From Microbulbifer sp. SAOS-129_SWC (GTDB lineage: Bacteria; Pseudomonadota; Gammaproteobacteria; Pseudomonadales; Cellvibrionaceae): DNA of 64,000 nucleotides. The stretch is from contig NZ_CP155567.1 in NCBI RefSeq assembly GCF_039696035.1, positions 1,377,501-1,441,500 of the forward strand, given 5' to 3'. Positions 35,602 to 47,178 of the stretch are shown here, one piece after another (the first letter of the stretch is position 1; each line of letters starts with the position of its first letter). The position numbers and the translations under genes are program-made. Under the pieces are notes generated by a model. The model did not search any database. It worked only from the letters and a program-made list of their open reading frames with translations, and had not been told where the DNA came from.

Positions 35602-35736
35602 GCACAATGGGGCTTTCTGGTAGTCTGGCGTCCCATCTCAAAGGCACCGGGACGGGCAGGAACAGTCTCCAGGGCAGTTCGCTGAAAGTCGGCCCGGGCC
35701 AGCCCCGCATCCCCCGTTTGACGGGTTTTCAACTGA

Positions 35737-38287
<2,551 letters not shown>

Positions 38288-38312
38288 TTTAACGGGCGCC
38301 ACAGAAGCCTGA

Positions 38313-39716
<1,404 letters not shown>

Positions 39717-39721
39717 GGTTT

Positions 39722-39759
39722 GGCCCGATTGCGGCAAAACTTTTTTGCCGCAATCGGCC
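39722..39759 (+). terminator. Hairpin after eno
   Basis: The stem cgattgcggcaa / ttgccgcaatcg, with outer ggcc pairing and a loop of mainly T, lies four bases after the eno stop. No T-run follows the stem, so it may act as a partial terminator or an mRNA-stabilising end. Confidence 0.6.
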
Positions 39760-39856
39760 TGGTAGGACTCCAGGCCGGATGAGAAGGTCCCGCTGCCGTC
39801 GGTGGCGGAGCCGCGATTCCAATGGCTGCTGGGTATGACCCCCGCGTGATTTTTCT

Positions 39857-40162
39857 ATGAAATGGCTGCTGGCAATTCTCACCATCATGCTCCTGGCAAC
39901 CCAATACCGCCTGTGGGTGGGGAAGGGCAGCCTCGCGGAAGTGACACGCCTGAAGCGCGAGCTGACCGAACAGCAGGATAAAAACTCTGCGCTGGAGCGG
40001 CAGAACCGCCAGTTGCTGCGCGAAGTGCGCAGCCTCAAAGTGGGTACCGACGGCGTGGAAGCCAAGGCCCGTTACGACCTGGGCCTGATCAAAAAAGGCG
40101 AAACCCTGTTTATCTTTATGGATCCGGACCAAAAGCGGAGCGCGACCAGCCGTGATCACTGA
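39857..40162 (+). CDS. ftsB: Cell division protein FtsB
   Basis: A 101-residue single-pass inner membrane protein of the divisome (FtsQLB complex). The N-terminal membrane segment (MKWLLAILTIMLLATQYRLW) is followed by a leucine-zipper coiled coil (residues about 28-62) and the conserved ARYDLGLIKKGETLFIF near the end. The stop overlaps the GTG start of ispD, and eno lies upstream, the conserved context for ftsB. Confidence 0.95.
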   Translation: MKWLLAILTIMLLATQYRLWVGKGSLAEVTRLKRELTEQQDKNSALERQNRQLLREVRSLKVGTDGVEAKARYDLGLIKKGETLFIFMDPDQKRSATSRDH

Positions 40163-40868
40163 TTATTGGGTCGTGGTCCCCGCCGCCGGGGCCGGCAAGC
40201 GCATGGGCGCAGACAGGCCCAAACAGTACCTGCCGCTGCTCGGCCGGCCGATGTTGTCGCTGACCCTGCGCAATATCCTCACCTGGCCCGGCCTTGCGGG
40301 CATTGTCGTGGCTGTCGCCGACGACGACAGTGATTTCAATCACCTGGCGGAAGCCGAACACCCAAAAGTGCAACGCGTCACCGGCGGCGCCGAACGCGCC
40401 GATTCGGTCCTCGCCGCGCTGAACTTCCTCGCCACACGTATCCCCGGAGAAACCCCGGTACTGGTGCACGATGCCGCGCGCCCCTGTATCGCGCTCGACG
40501 ATGTCGAGGCGCTGCTGCGGGCCGGCCCGGTGGCGCTGCTGGCGCAGCCCGCCAGCGACACCGTCAAAGCCAGCCGCAAGGAGGGCGAACGCGACCTGGT
40601 GGAGCGCACCCTCGATCGCAGTGGCATCTGGCTGGCACAGACACCGCAGCGCGCGCCGCTGGCACTGCTGCAGGACTGTTTGCGCCGCGCGCTGGAGCGG
40701 CAACTGGCGGTTACCGACGAATCCAGTGCGCTGGAACAGTTTGGCCAGGCACCGCAACTGGTGCCCGGCCGGCGCGACAATATCAAGGTGACCCACCCCT
40801 ACGATATCTACCTGGCGGAAGCGATATTACGCCTGCGCTTCGCGCCCACAGAGGACAACCGATCGTGA
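40152..40868 (+). CDS. ispD: 2-C-methyl-D-erythritol 4-phosphate cytidylyltransferase
   Basis: A 238-residue enzyme of the MEP isoprenoid pathway that makes CDP-methylerythritol. The nucleotide-binding start [35 protein letters not shown] and [10 protein letters not shown] are conserved, with [14 protein letters not shown] at the end. It starts at GTG 40152, overlapping ftsB by 11 bases, and overlaps ispF by four. Confidence 0.97.
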   Translation: MITDYWVVVPAAGAGKRMGADRPKQYLPLLGRPMLSLTLRNILTWPGLAGIVVAVADDDSDFNHLAEAEHPKVQRVTGGAERADSVLAALNFLATRIPGETPVLVHDAARPCIALDDVEALLRAGPVALLAQPASDTVKASRKEGERDLVERTLDRSGIWLAQTPQRAPLALLQDCLRRALERQLAVTDESSALEQFGQAPQLVPGRRDNIKVTHPYDIYLAEAILRLRFAPTEDNRS

Positions 40869-41365
40869 GTTTCAGAATCGGCCAGGGCTTTGATGTCCAC
40901 GCCTTTTGTTCGGACAAAGAGGGCCCCGGCGACCACATTGTGCTTGGCGGCGTGAAAATTCCCCACGAGCGCGGCTTGAAAGCCCACTCGGATGGCGACG
41001 TGCTGCTGCACGCGCTGGCGGACGCCGTTCTCGGCGCGCTGGCACTCGGCGATATCGGCCACCATTTCCCCGATACCGATGCCAGCTACGCCGGGGCCGA
41101 CAGCCGCGTGCTGCTGCGCCATGTGGTGGGGCTGGTCGCGGAGCGCGGTTACCGGTTGGTAAACGCTGACTGCACCCTGATTGCGCAGGCGCCCAAGATG
41201 GCACCGCATATCGATACCATGCGCGCGAATATCGCCGCCGACTGTGGCCTGGAAACCGGCGCCGCCAGCGTCAAGGCCACCACTACGGAAAGACTCGGCT
41301 TTACCGGGCGCGGTGAGGGGATCGCCGCCCAGGCCGTGGTATTGCTCGAGCGCGCCAATGACTGA
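40865..41365 (+). CDS. ispF: 2-C-methyl-D-erythritol 2,4-cyclodiphosphate synthase
   Basis: A 166-residue zinc enzyme of the MEP pathway. Motifs: [10 protein letters not shown] with metal-binding Asp and His, [32 protein letters not shown], and [20 protein letters not shown]. Start is GTG 40865, overlapping the ispD stop (GTGA). truD begins inside its last codons. Confidence 0.97.
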   Translation: MSFRIGQGFDVHAFCSDKEGPGDHIVLGGVKIPHERGLKAHSDGDVLLHALADAVLGALALGDIGHHFPDTDASYAGADSRVLLRHVVGLVAERGYRLVNADCTLIAQAPKMAPHIDTMRANIAADCGLETGAASVKATTTERLGFTGRGEGIAAQAVVLLERAND

Positions 41366-42335
41366 GTCCAATTCCGCACAGAACTGGTCACTCGACTGGC
41401 CCAGAGCGCTGGGCGGTGCGGCCATCACCGCCGATTTTCGTACCCAGCCGGAAGACTTTGTCGTCTATGAACTGGCTGCGCCGTCAATCACTGACAGCGG
41501 TGAGCACGTCTACTTGCACATCCGCAAACGCGGTGCCAATACCGGCTGGGTGGCGCAGCAGCTGGCACAGCTGGCCGGTGTGCAAACCCGGGATATCGGT
41601 TTTTACGGCCTCAAGGACCGTCACGCGGTGACAACCCAGTGGTTCAGTGTGTGGCTGGGGCAGAAGGCAGCGCCGGACTGGACAGCGCTGAACAGTGGCG
41701 AGGTGGAGCTGCTGCAGCACGGCCGCGGAGCGCGCAAGCTCCGCCGCGGCGAACACGCCGGCAACCGCTTTGCGATCCGGTTGCGCAATGTGCGCGGCGA
41801 CAGCGATGCGGCGCAAGCCGTATTGGCGCAGGTAAGCGGCGGAGTACCCAATTACTTCGGCGAGCAGCGTTTCGGCCGCGACGGCGGCAACCTGGATCTG
41901 GCGCGCCGGCTGGCGGAAGAGGGCGGGCGCTGCCGCCGCAGCGACAAAGCCTTTGCGATGTCGGCCGCGCGCAGCTGGCTGTTCAATCGGGTGCTTGCGG
42001 AGCGCGTGCGCACCGGCCGCTGGCAGCAGCCCCTGGACGGCGAGCCACAAGAAGAGCCCACCGGGCCGCTGTGGGGCCGCGGCCGCAATCCCGCCACGGC
42101 GGCAGTGGCCGAACTGGAGGCCGAGGTACTGGCCGACTGGGCGTCCTGGTGCGATTGGCTGGAACACTGCGGCCTGAGTCAGGAACGGCGGCCACTGGCG
42201 CTGGTGCCGGCGGCATTCAGCCACGAGTGGACGGGGGACGACCTGCGTCTGGAGTTTGCGCTGCCGGGGGGGGGCTTCGCCACCGCGCTGCTGCGCGAGG
42301 TGGCAGAGCTGGTCAACACTTCCGGCGCCACATAG
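41358..42335 (+). CDS. truD: tRNA pseudouridine(13) synthase
   Basis: A 325-residue enzyme that makes pseudouridine 13 in tRNA-Glu. The catalytic Asp lies in [16 protein letters not shown], and the [14 protein letters not shown] and [18 protein letters not shown] regions are conserved. It begins at ATG 41358, overlapping ispF by eight bases. In pseudomonads surE follows; here the next 321 bp contain no gene. Confidence 0.96.
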   Translation: MTESNSAQNWSLDWPRALGGAAITADFRTQPEDFVVYELAAPSITDSGEHVYLHIRKRGANTGWVAQQLAQLAGVQTRDIGFYGLKDRHAVTTQWFSVWLGQKAAPDWTALNSGEVELLQHGRGARKLRRGEHAGNRFAIRLRNVRGDSDAAQAVLAQVSGGVPNYFGEQRFGRDGGNLDLARRLAEEGGRCRRSDKAFAMSAARSWLFNRVLAERVRTGRWQQPLDGEPQEEPTGPLWGRGRNPATAAVAELEAEVLADWASWCDWLEHCGLSQERRPLALVPAAFSHEWTGDDLRLEFALPGGGFATALLREVAELVNTSGAT

Positions 42336-42656
42336 AATCTTGGCTCCGGCCCGGATATTTTGCCGGGCCGGCAATGATCGTGCCCGGTACCGCAGGCCCA
42401 GGGCATTTTGACCGCGTTCAGGAATGCTGATTACACGGCATTTCGCGGTATGAATGGGCGGCGGGAGCGGAGATCTGGCGAGGGTGTGGCCAGCGCCGGG
42501 GGATAACATTTGGCGCCCTGAAAGGCTTCAAAAATTTCAGAAAAAACATAGGGTTACGTTAACTGTGAGCGGCCTGGTGAAGTGTCCGGGCCAGCCGACT
42601 GGCGGAGCATGTGGAATAACAACAATATGGATAACCTGAAACGCGAGGGTCTGGGA
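42336..42656. other. Intergenic region at the usual surE position
   Basis: 321 bp with no surE or remnant that I can recognise. It contains a GC hairpin (42346-42371, ccggcccgg ... ccgggccgg) that may end truD transcription, and presumably the pcm promoter. Confidence 0.6.
42346..42371 (+). terminator. GC hairpin after truD
   Basis: A perfect 9-bp stem with an 8-base loop (atattttg), 11 bases after the truD stop, without a following T-run. Confidence 0.5.
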
Positions 42657-43298
42657 ATGACCTCCCAGCGCACCCGCAATCGCCTGATCCAGCGGTTGCG
42701 GGAAGAGGGCATCAGCAACGAAACCGTACTGGATGTGATGGCATCCACGCCGCGCCACCTGTTTCTGGACGAAGCGCTGGCCGTGCGCGCCTACGAGGAT
42801 ACTTCCCTACCCATCGGCTACGGCCAGACCATTTCCCAGCCCTACATTGTCGCGCGCATGACCGAACTGTTGATGAGCCGCGCCAAGTCCCTGCACCGGG
42901 TGCTGGAAGTGGGCACGGGTTCCGGTTACCAGACAGCGATTCTCGCCGGCCTGGTGGAGCAACTCTACTCGGTGGAGCGCATTGGCCCGCTGCTGGACCA
43001 GGCGCGGCGCCGGCTGCGGGAGCTGGAAATTTTCAATGTGGAGCTGAACCTGAGTAGCGGTGGCTTCGGCTGGGCGGAAAAAGCGCCCTTCGACGCAATT
43101 CTGGCGGCGGCTGCGCCGGCGGCGATTCCCGCCGAGCTGAAGCAGCAACTGGCACCGAACGGTGTACTGGTCATTCCAGTGGGCGGAGACAGCCAGTTCC
43201 TGCATATCGTCACACGGCGCGAGGACAGCGACCGTTTCGACGTGGAGCGTCTGGAAGCCGTGCGCTTCGTGCCCCTGCTCAGCGGGGTGGTCCGATGA
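42657..43298 (+). CDS. pcm: Protein-L-isoaspartate O-methyltransferase
   Basis: A 213-residue SAM-dependent enzyme that repairs isoaspartyl residues in damaged proteins. The sequence ISQPYIVARMTELL and the SAM site VLEVGTGSGYQTAILAGLV are typical. ATG 42657 (MTSQRTRNRLIQRLREEGIS) is chosen because it matches the usual pseudomonad N-terminus and has GAGGG upstream; ATG 42609 and 42627 are alternatives. It overlaps the DUF368 gene start by four bases. Confidence 0.95.
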   Translation: MTSQRTRNRLIQRLREEGISNETVLDVMASTPRHLFLDEALAVRAYEDTSLPIGYGQTISQPYIVARMTELLMSRAKSLHRVLEVGTGSGYQTAILAGLVEQLYSVERIGPLLDQARRRLRELEIFNVELNLSSGGFGWAEKAPFDAILAAAAPAAIPAELKQQLAPNGVLVIPVGGDSQFLHIVTRREDSDRFDVERLEAVRFVPLLSGVVR

Positions 43299-44239
43299 GC
43301 GCGCCACAATTTCTGCGCGGACGCTATTGGGGCGTCGCGCTGCGCGGTATGGCCATGGGCGCCGCAGATGTCGTACCCGGGGTCTCCGGGGGCACCATTG
43401 CCTTTATCACCGGCATCTACCAGGAGTTGCTCGACTCGCTCAGCCGCCTGGGACCGCACTGTATTACGGTGCTGCGCCGCGAGGGCATTGCGGCAACCTG
43501 GCGCTATATCAACGGCAGTTTCCTGCTGGCGCTGTTTAGCGGCATCCTGCTCAGCGTGTTCAGCCTGGCGCGGGTGATCGGCCTGTTGCTGCAAACCTAC
43601 CCGATTCTGGTCTGGTCGTTTTTCTTCGGCCTGATCCTGGCCTCGGCCGTTCCGATCGTCAGACATATTCCGCGCTGGTCGCCGGGAGTGGTGCTGTGCC
43701 TGGCGCTCGGCATTGTCACGGCGATCGCCGTCAGCGAGTTGCGCCCGGCGCAGGTGCCGGCCACACCGCTGACATTGTTTCTCTCCGGCGCGCTGGCCAT
43801 TTGCGCAATGGTGCTGCCGGGGATTTCCGGTGCCTTTATCCTGCTGATGATCGGGATTTATCCGCGCTTGCTGGATGCGGTCCACGACCTGCAGTTCGTC
43901 AATCTCGGCTGTTTTGCCGCCGGTGCCGCCGCCGGCCTGATGCTGTTCAGTCGCCTGCTGTCGTGGCTGATGCATCATTACATCGCGCGCACTCTGGCGT
44001 TTCTGGCCGGTATCCTGCTGGGCAGCCTGAAAATTGTGTGGCCGTGGAAACTGGCGACGGGCACGGTGAGTGGCAGCGACAAACTGGCGCCGCTGTTGTC
44101 CAACTGCCTGCCGTCGGCGTACGAGAATGCCACCGGGCAGCCGGCCCAGTTTGGCTGGGCGCTGTGTGCGGCCGTGGCCGCGGCGGTGCTGGTGCTGGTG
44201 CTCGAATCTCTGGGGAGGCGCCACAAGGTGCACGATTAA
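43295..44239 (+). CDS. DUF368 (PopT-type) polyprenyl-phosphate transporter
   Basis: A 314-residue inner membrane protein with about nine helices. The DUF368 signature GMAMGAADVVPGVSGGTIAF is at the N-terminus, and a second, inverted-repeat-like LPGISGAFILLMIGIY lies near residue 173. Recent work showed DUF368 proteins (PopT) recycle undecaprenyl phosphate across the membrane, together with DedA-type UptA proteins. The same role is inferred here. ATG 43295 overlaps the pcm stop. Its insertion between pcm and nlpD is seen in some relatives only. Confidence 0.88.
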   Translation: MSAPQFLRGRYWGVALRGMAMGAADVVPGVSGGTIAFITGIYQELLDSLSRLGPHCITVLRREGIAATWRYINGSFLLALFSGILLSVFSLARVIGLLLQTYPILVWSFFFGLILASAVPIVRHIPRWSPGVVLCLALGIVTAIAVSELRPAQVPATPLTLFLSGALAICAMVLPGISGAFILLMIGIYPRLLDAVHDLQFVNLGCFAAGAAAGLMLFSRLLSWLMHHYIARTLAFLAGILLGSLKIVWPWKLATGTVSGSDKLAPLLSNCLPSAYENATGQPAQFGWALCAAVAAAVLVLVLESLGRRHKVHD

Positions 44240-44381
44240 GAGGCGCGAAATTCCTGTCGCCGGAATTTACGCTGCCACAGGTCGGAATGACAGCGTTTTC
44301 TAAAGGAAAACGGCGAGTTTCCGCTATATTTTTTTAGACACTTTTCCCATAAATGCGTCGGTGTGATGTAAAAAGAGAATA

Positions 44382-45227
44382 ATGAAATGTCGTCGTTTTC
44401 TACAGTTTGAGCTCTCTATCTGGCGGAATAATTCTCTTTCAGCCGGTAGATCGCCCCTGCGTCTGTTAAATATATTTATCATGGTGGCGGTTCTCCTGTT
44501 CACCGGGGCGTGCTCGAGCAACCGCGCTCCCACCAGTTCCCTGGAACAGCCCCCGAGTCAGCGGATCAGGTTCCACACCGTTAGCCGCGGCGACACCCTG
44601 TATTCCATCGCGTGGCGCTACGGTAGGGATTTTCGCCAATTGGCGGCGATCAATGGAATAGCTCCGCCGTACCAGATATTTCCGGGGCAACATCTGAAGC
44701 TGGTCGGCCGGGCGCTGGCAACGACCTCGCTGGCGGCGCCCAAAAACACCCGCAAGACGCCGCGCCGGGTATCGCACACCGCGACCAAGCCGCGGCCGAA
44801 AGCCGTAAAATCCTTAACATCTTCCAAGCCGCGGAAACCAGCTTCGCGGGTTTCCTCTTCGGGAATTCGCTGGCAGTGGCCGGCACATGGAAAAGTGATC
44901 AGTCGCTTCCAGGCCAAAAACCCGTTGCGCAAGGGTGTTGATATCGCCGGGCAAAAGGGGGAGTCTGTACTCGCAGCGGCCAATGGCACTGTGATCTACG
45001 CGGGCAGCGCGCTGAGAGGTTACGGGAAACTGCTGATCGTTAAGCACAATGACGAGTATTTGAGTGCTTACGCCCACAACCACAAGTTACTTGTGCGTGA
45101 GGGCAGCGAAGTCAAGGCGGGGCAAAGGATAGCGGAATTGGGTTCGAGTGGTACCGACCGCAATAAGCTCCACTTTGAGATTCGTCGCAACGGTCAACCG
45201 GTGGACCCTCTTGCCTATCTGCCATAG
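44382..45227 (+). CDS. nlpD: NlpD-like LysM/LytM lipoprotein
   Basis: A 281-residue lipoprotein likely controlling the amidase AmiC during septum splitting. The signal segment LRLLNIFIMVAVLLFTGACS holds the acylated Cys. A LysM domain (HTVSRGDTLYSIAWRYGRDF, about 65-107) is followed by a basic linker and a LytM domain (about 165-277; KGVDIAGQKGESVLAAANG, HFEIRRNGQPVDPLAYLP). The first metal-binding His is missing (KGVDIA), so the LytM domain should lack hydrolase activity, as in NlpD/EnvC. It lies just upstream of rpoS, the standard position. Confidence 0.92.
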   Translation: MKCRRFLQFELSIWRNNSLSAGRSPLRLLNIFIMVAVLLFTGACSSNRAPTSSLEQPPSQRIRFHTVSRGDTLYSIAWRYGRDFRQLAAINGIAPPYQIFPGQHLKLVGRALATTSLAAPKNTRKTPRRVSHTATKPRPKAVKSLTSSKPRKPASRVSSSGIRWQWPAHGKVISRFQAKNPLRKGVDIAGQKGESVLAAANGTVIYAGSALRGYGKLLIVKHNDEYLSAYAHNHKLLVREGSEVKAGQRIAELGSSGTDRNKLHFEIRRNGQPVDPLAYLP

Positions 45228-45418
45228 TCCGGGTGGAGAGCCACGGGGCACTGCGCATAAAAATGGATTTTTAATTTGTACCACTTGAGGTAGTCACCGG
45301 AGCCGTGACCATCACAAGGTCAGTCGATCCGGCGACTGTTGCACCGACAGCAATCGAACCGGTATGGGTCGAAAACTGTAGTGCGACTGACAATGGCAAA
45401 GTACAAGGAGTTGGGGAA

Positions 45419-46456
45419 ATGGAAGCACAACGGCGAGACCGGGTTGTAGCCGGCCAGGCAGATCTTCCTCCAGAGTTGGCAGTGGATCGTAATGAGAATT
45501 CAGTAAAGAAAGAGGACTCGGTAAAGAGCCGCACGCGGAGAGCGGCTAACAAAAGCTCCGAACCTACCCCCCTCAAGGCACGGGCCCGCAAGCCGGAAAC
45601 TGACGGTTACTTGCAGAAAAACCTCGATGCCACCCAGTTATATCTCAATGAAATCGGTTTCTCCCCGCTGCTGACGGCGGAAGAGGAAGTGTATTACGCA
45701 CGCAAGGCCTTGCGCGGCGATGCAGCGGCGCGAAAGCGCATGATCGAAAGCAACCTGAGACTGGTTGTGAAGATTGCGCGCCGCTATGTGAGCCGCGGCC
45801 TGGCGCTGCTCGACCTGATCGAAGAGGGCAACCTCGGCCTGATCCGGGCGGTGGAAAAGTTCGATCCCGAGCGGGGCTTCCGCTTCTCGACTTACGCCAC
45901 CTGGTGGATCCGGCAGACCATCGAGCGTGCGATCATGAACCAGACGCGCACCATCCGTCTGCCGATCCACGTTGTCAAAGAGCTGAACGTATACCTGCGC
46001 GCCTCGCGCGAGCTGGCGCAGAAACTCGACCATGAGCCCTCCGCGGAGGAGATTGCCCATCTGCTGGAAAAACCGGTGGAGGATGTCGAGCGTATGCTGG
46101 GCCTCAACGAGCGGGTTACGTCGGTAGATACGCCGATAGGCCCCTCGTCGGAAAAAACACTGGTAGACACCATCCCCGACCAGCATGAGTCCGATCCGGC
46201 CTCGCTGCTGCAGGACAGTGACCTGTTCGACAGTATCAACCGCTGGTTGGGCGAGTTGCCCGACAAACAGTGCGAAGTGGTCTCGCGCCGCTTTGGGCTG
46301 CGGGGCTACGAGGCCAGCACCCTGGAGGAAGTCGGGCGCGAAATTGGCCTCACTCGTGAGCGGGTGCGCCAGATCCAGGTGGATGCGCTCAAGCGTCTGC
46401 GCGAGGTGATGGAAAAACAGGGGCTGGATGGTCAATCCCTGTTTGCCAACCTCTAA
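45419..46456 (+). CDS. rpoS: RNA polymerase sigma factor RpoS
   Basis: The 345-residue general stress/stationary-phase sigma factor. Region 1.2 ([20 protein letters not shown]), region 2 ([40 protein letters not shown]), region 3 and region 4 ([20 protein letters not shown]) are intact. ATG 45419 is chosen because AAGGAG lies eight bases upstream and the length then matches the family; an upstream frame extension would add 38 unconserved residues. A promoter inside nlpD is usual but not identified here. Confidence 0.97.
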   Translation: MEAQRRDRVVAGQADLPPELAVDRNENSVKKEDSVKSRTRRAANKSSEPTPLKARARKPETDGYLQKNLDATQLYLNEIGFSPLLTAEEEVYYARKALRGDAAARKRMIESNLRLVVKIARRYVSRGLALLDLIEEGNLGLIRAVEKFDPERGFRFSTYATWWIRQTIERAIMNQTRTIRLPIHVVKELNVYLRASRELAQKLDHEPSAEEIAHLLEKPVEDVERMLGLNERVTSVDTPIGPSSEKTLVDTIPDQHESDPASLLQDSDLFDSINRWLGELPDKQCEVVSRRFGLRGYEASTLEEVGREIGLTRERVRQIQVDALKRLREVMEKQGLDGQSLFANL

Positions 46457-46470
46457 TTTCCGGCAGCGAT

Positions 46471-46509
46471 AAAAAATCCCGGCTGATGTCATCAGCCGGG
46501 ATTTTTTTT
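46471..46509. terminator. Strong bidirectional Rho-independent terminator
   Basis: A-run, stem atcccggctgat / atcagccgggat with a three-base loop (gtc), then eight T. It lies between the convergent rpoS and ydbL-like genes and can stop both strands. Confidence 0.95.
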
Positions 46510-46550
46510 GCCGGGTTATCGCTCGGTGCCGCGGCTTTACTCACCGGCGA

Positions 46551-46877
46551 TTACTTTTTCACCCAGCGCCCGCGGGTGTCCTGGTAGTACTCTCCGGGGG
46601 CGAGCCGCGCTTCCAGTTTTTCGGCGGCGCGTGCGGCAACCTGGGCGATATCGATCTTGTTTTTCTTGGCGATACGCGCGTATACCACCTTGCGCTTGCC
46701 ATTGACTTCGGCCACCAGCTTTTCAAGTTCCGGTGTGCTCTTGTCAACGATAGCGATATAGCCACTGTTGGCTTCTCCCACCAGGCCCTGGCTGCGGGCG
46801 GCGTCCAGGGTGATGGCCAGTGCCGGCAGGGCCAGCGCGAGGCCCAGGCTAAGCAGTAGGGTTTTTGCAAACTTCAT
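46551..46877 (-). CDS. ydbL: YdbL family protein (DUF1318)
   Basis: A 108-residue periplasmic protein with a signal peptide (MKFAKTLLLSLGLALALPAL, cut after ALA near residue 21). The DUF1318 part includes ARSQGLVGEANSGYIAIVDK and VNGKRKVVYARIAKKN. In E. coli YdbL works with YnbE and YdbH; here the three genes are in the same order and direction, supporting the name. Confidence 0.92.
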   Translation of the reverse strand: MKFAKTLLLSLGLALALPALAITLDAARSQGLVGEANSGYIAIVDKSTPELEKLVAEVNGKRKVVYARIAKKNKIDIAQVAARAAEKLEARLAPGEYYQDTRGRWVKK

Positions 46878-46888
46878 CGGTCGCCTCC

Positions 46889-47080
46889 TTAGAAAATGCC
46901 TTCTTTGTCATCAAACTGGTCTTCCAGTTCTTTGTCGACCTTGATGCGTATCTCGTGCTCAATCTTCACATTCAGATTGACAGTAATGGGCTCGGTGGGC
47001 GCCTGAACCGCGATAGTGGGCGTGCAGCCGGCGGCGACAATGGCCGTCAGCAGCAGCGGAAGCAATCGGGTGGTTGTCAT
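46889..47080 (-). CDS. ynbE: YnbE-like lipoprotein
   Basis: A 63-residue lipoprotein: signal MTTTRLLPLLLTAIVAAGC with acylated Cys19, followed by TPTIAVQAPTEPITVNLNVK and a short acidic tail. E. coli YnbE is an outer membrane lipoprotein that forms a beta-strand bridge with YdbH. ATG 47080 is chosen because ggag lies seven bases upstream. It lies 11 bases before ydbL. Confidence 0.9.
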   Translation of the reverse strand: MTTTRLLPLLLTAIVAAGCTPTIAVQAPTEPITVNLNVKIEHEIRIKVDKELEDQFDDKEGIF

Positions 47081-47178
47081 CGGGCGCTCCTTCAACATTA
47101 ACGATAGCTATTCTGAGGGGCACTAGCTTAACCCAATCTGAATAGCGACGGCATCGCCCCGGTCACAATTGCACGGCG

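Noticed and set aside
45305..45418. A longer RpoS start giving 383 residues
   Set aside because: The added 38 residues are unconserved, and ATG 45419 has AAGGAG at good spacing and gives the usual RpoS length.
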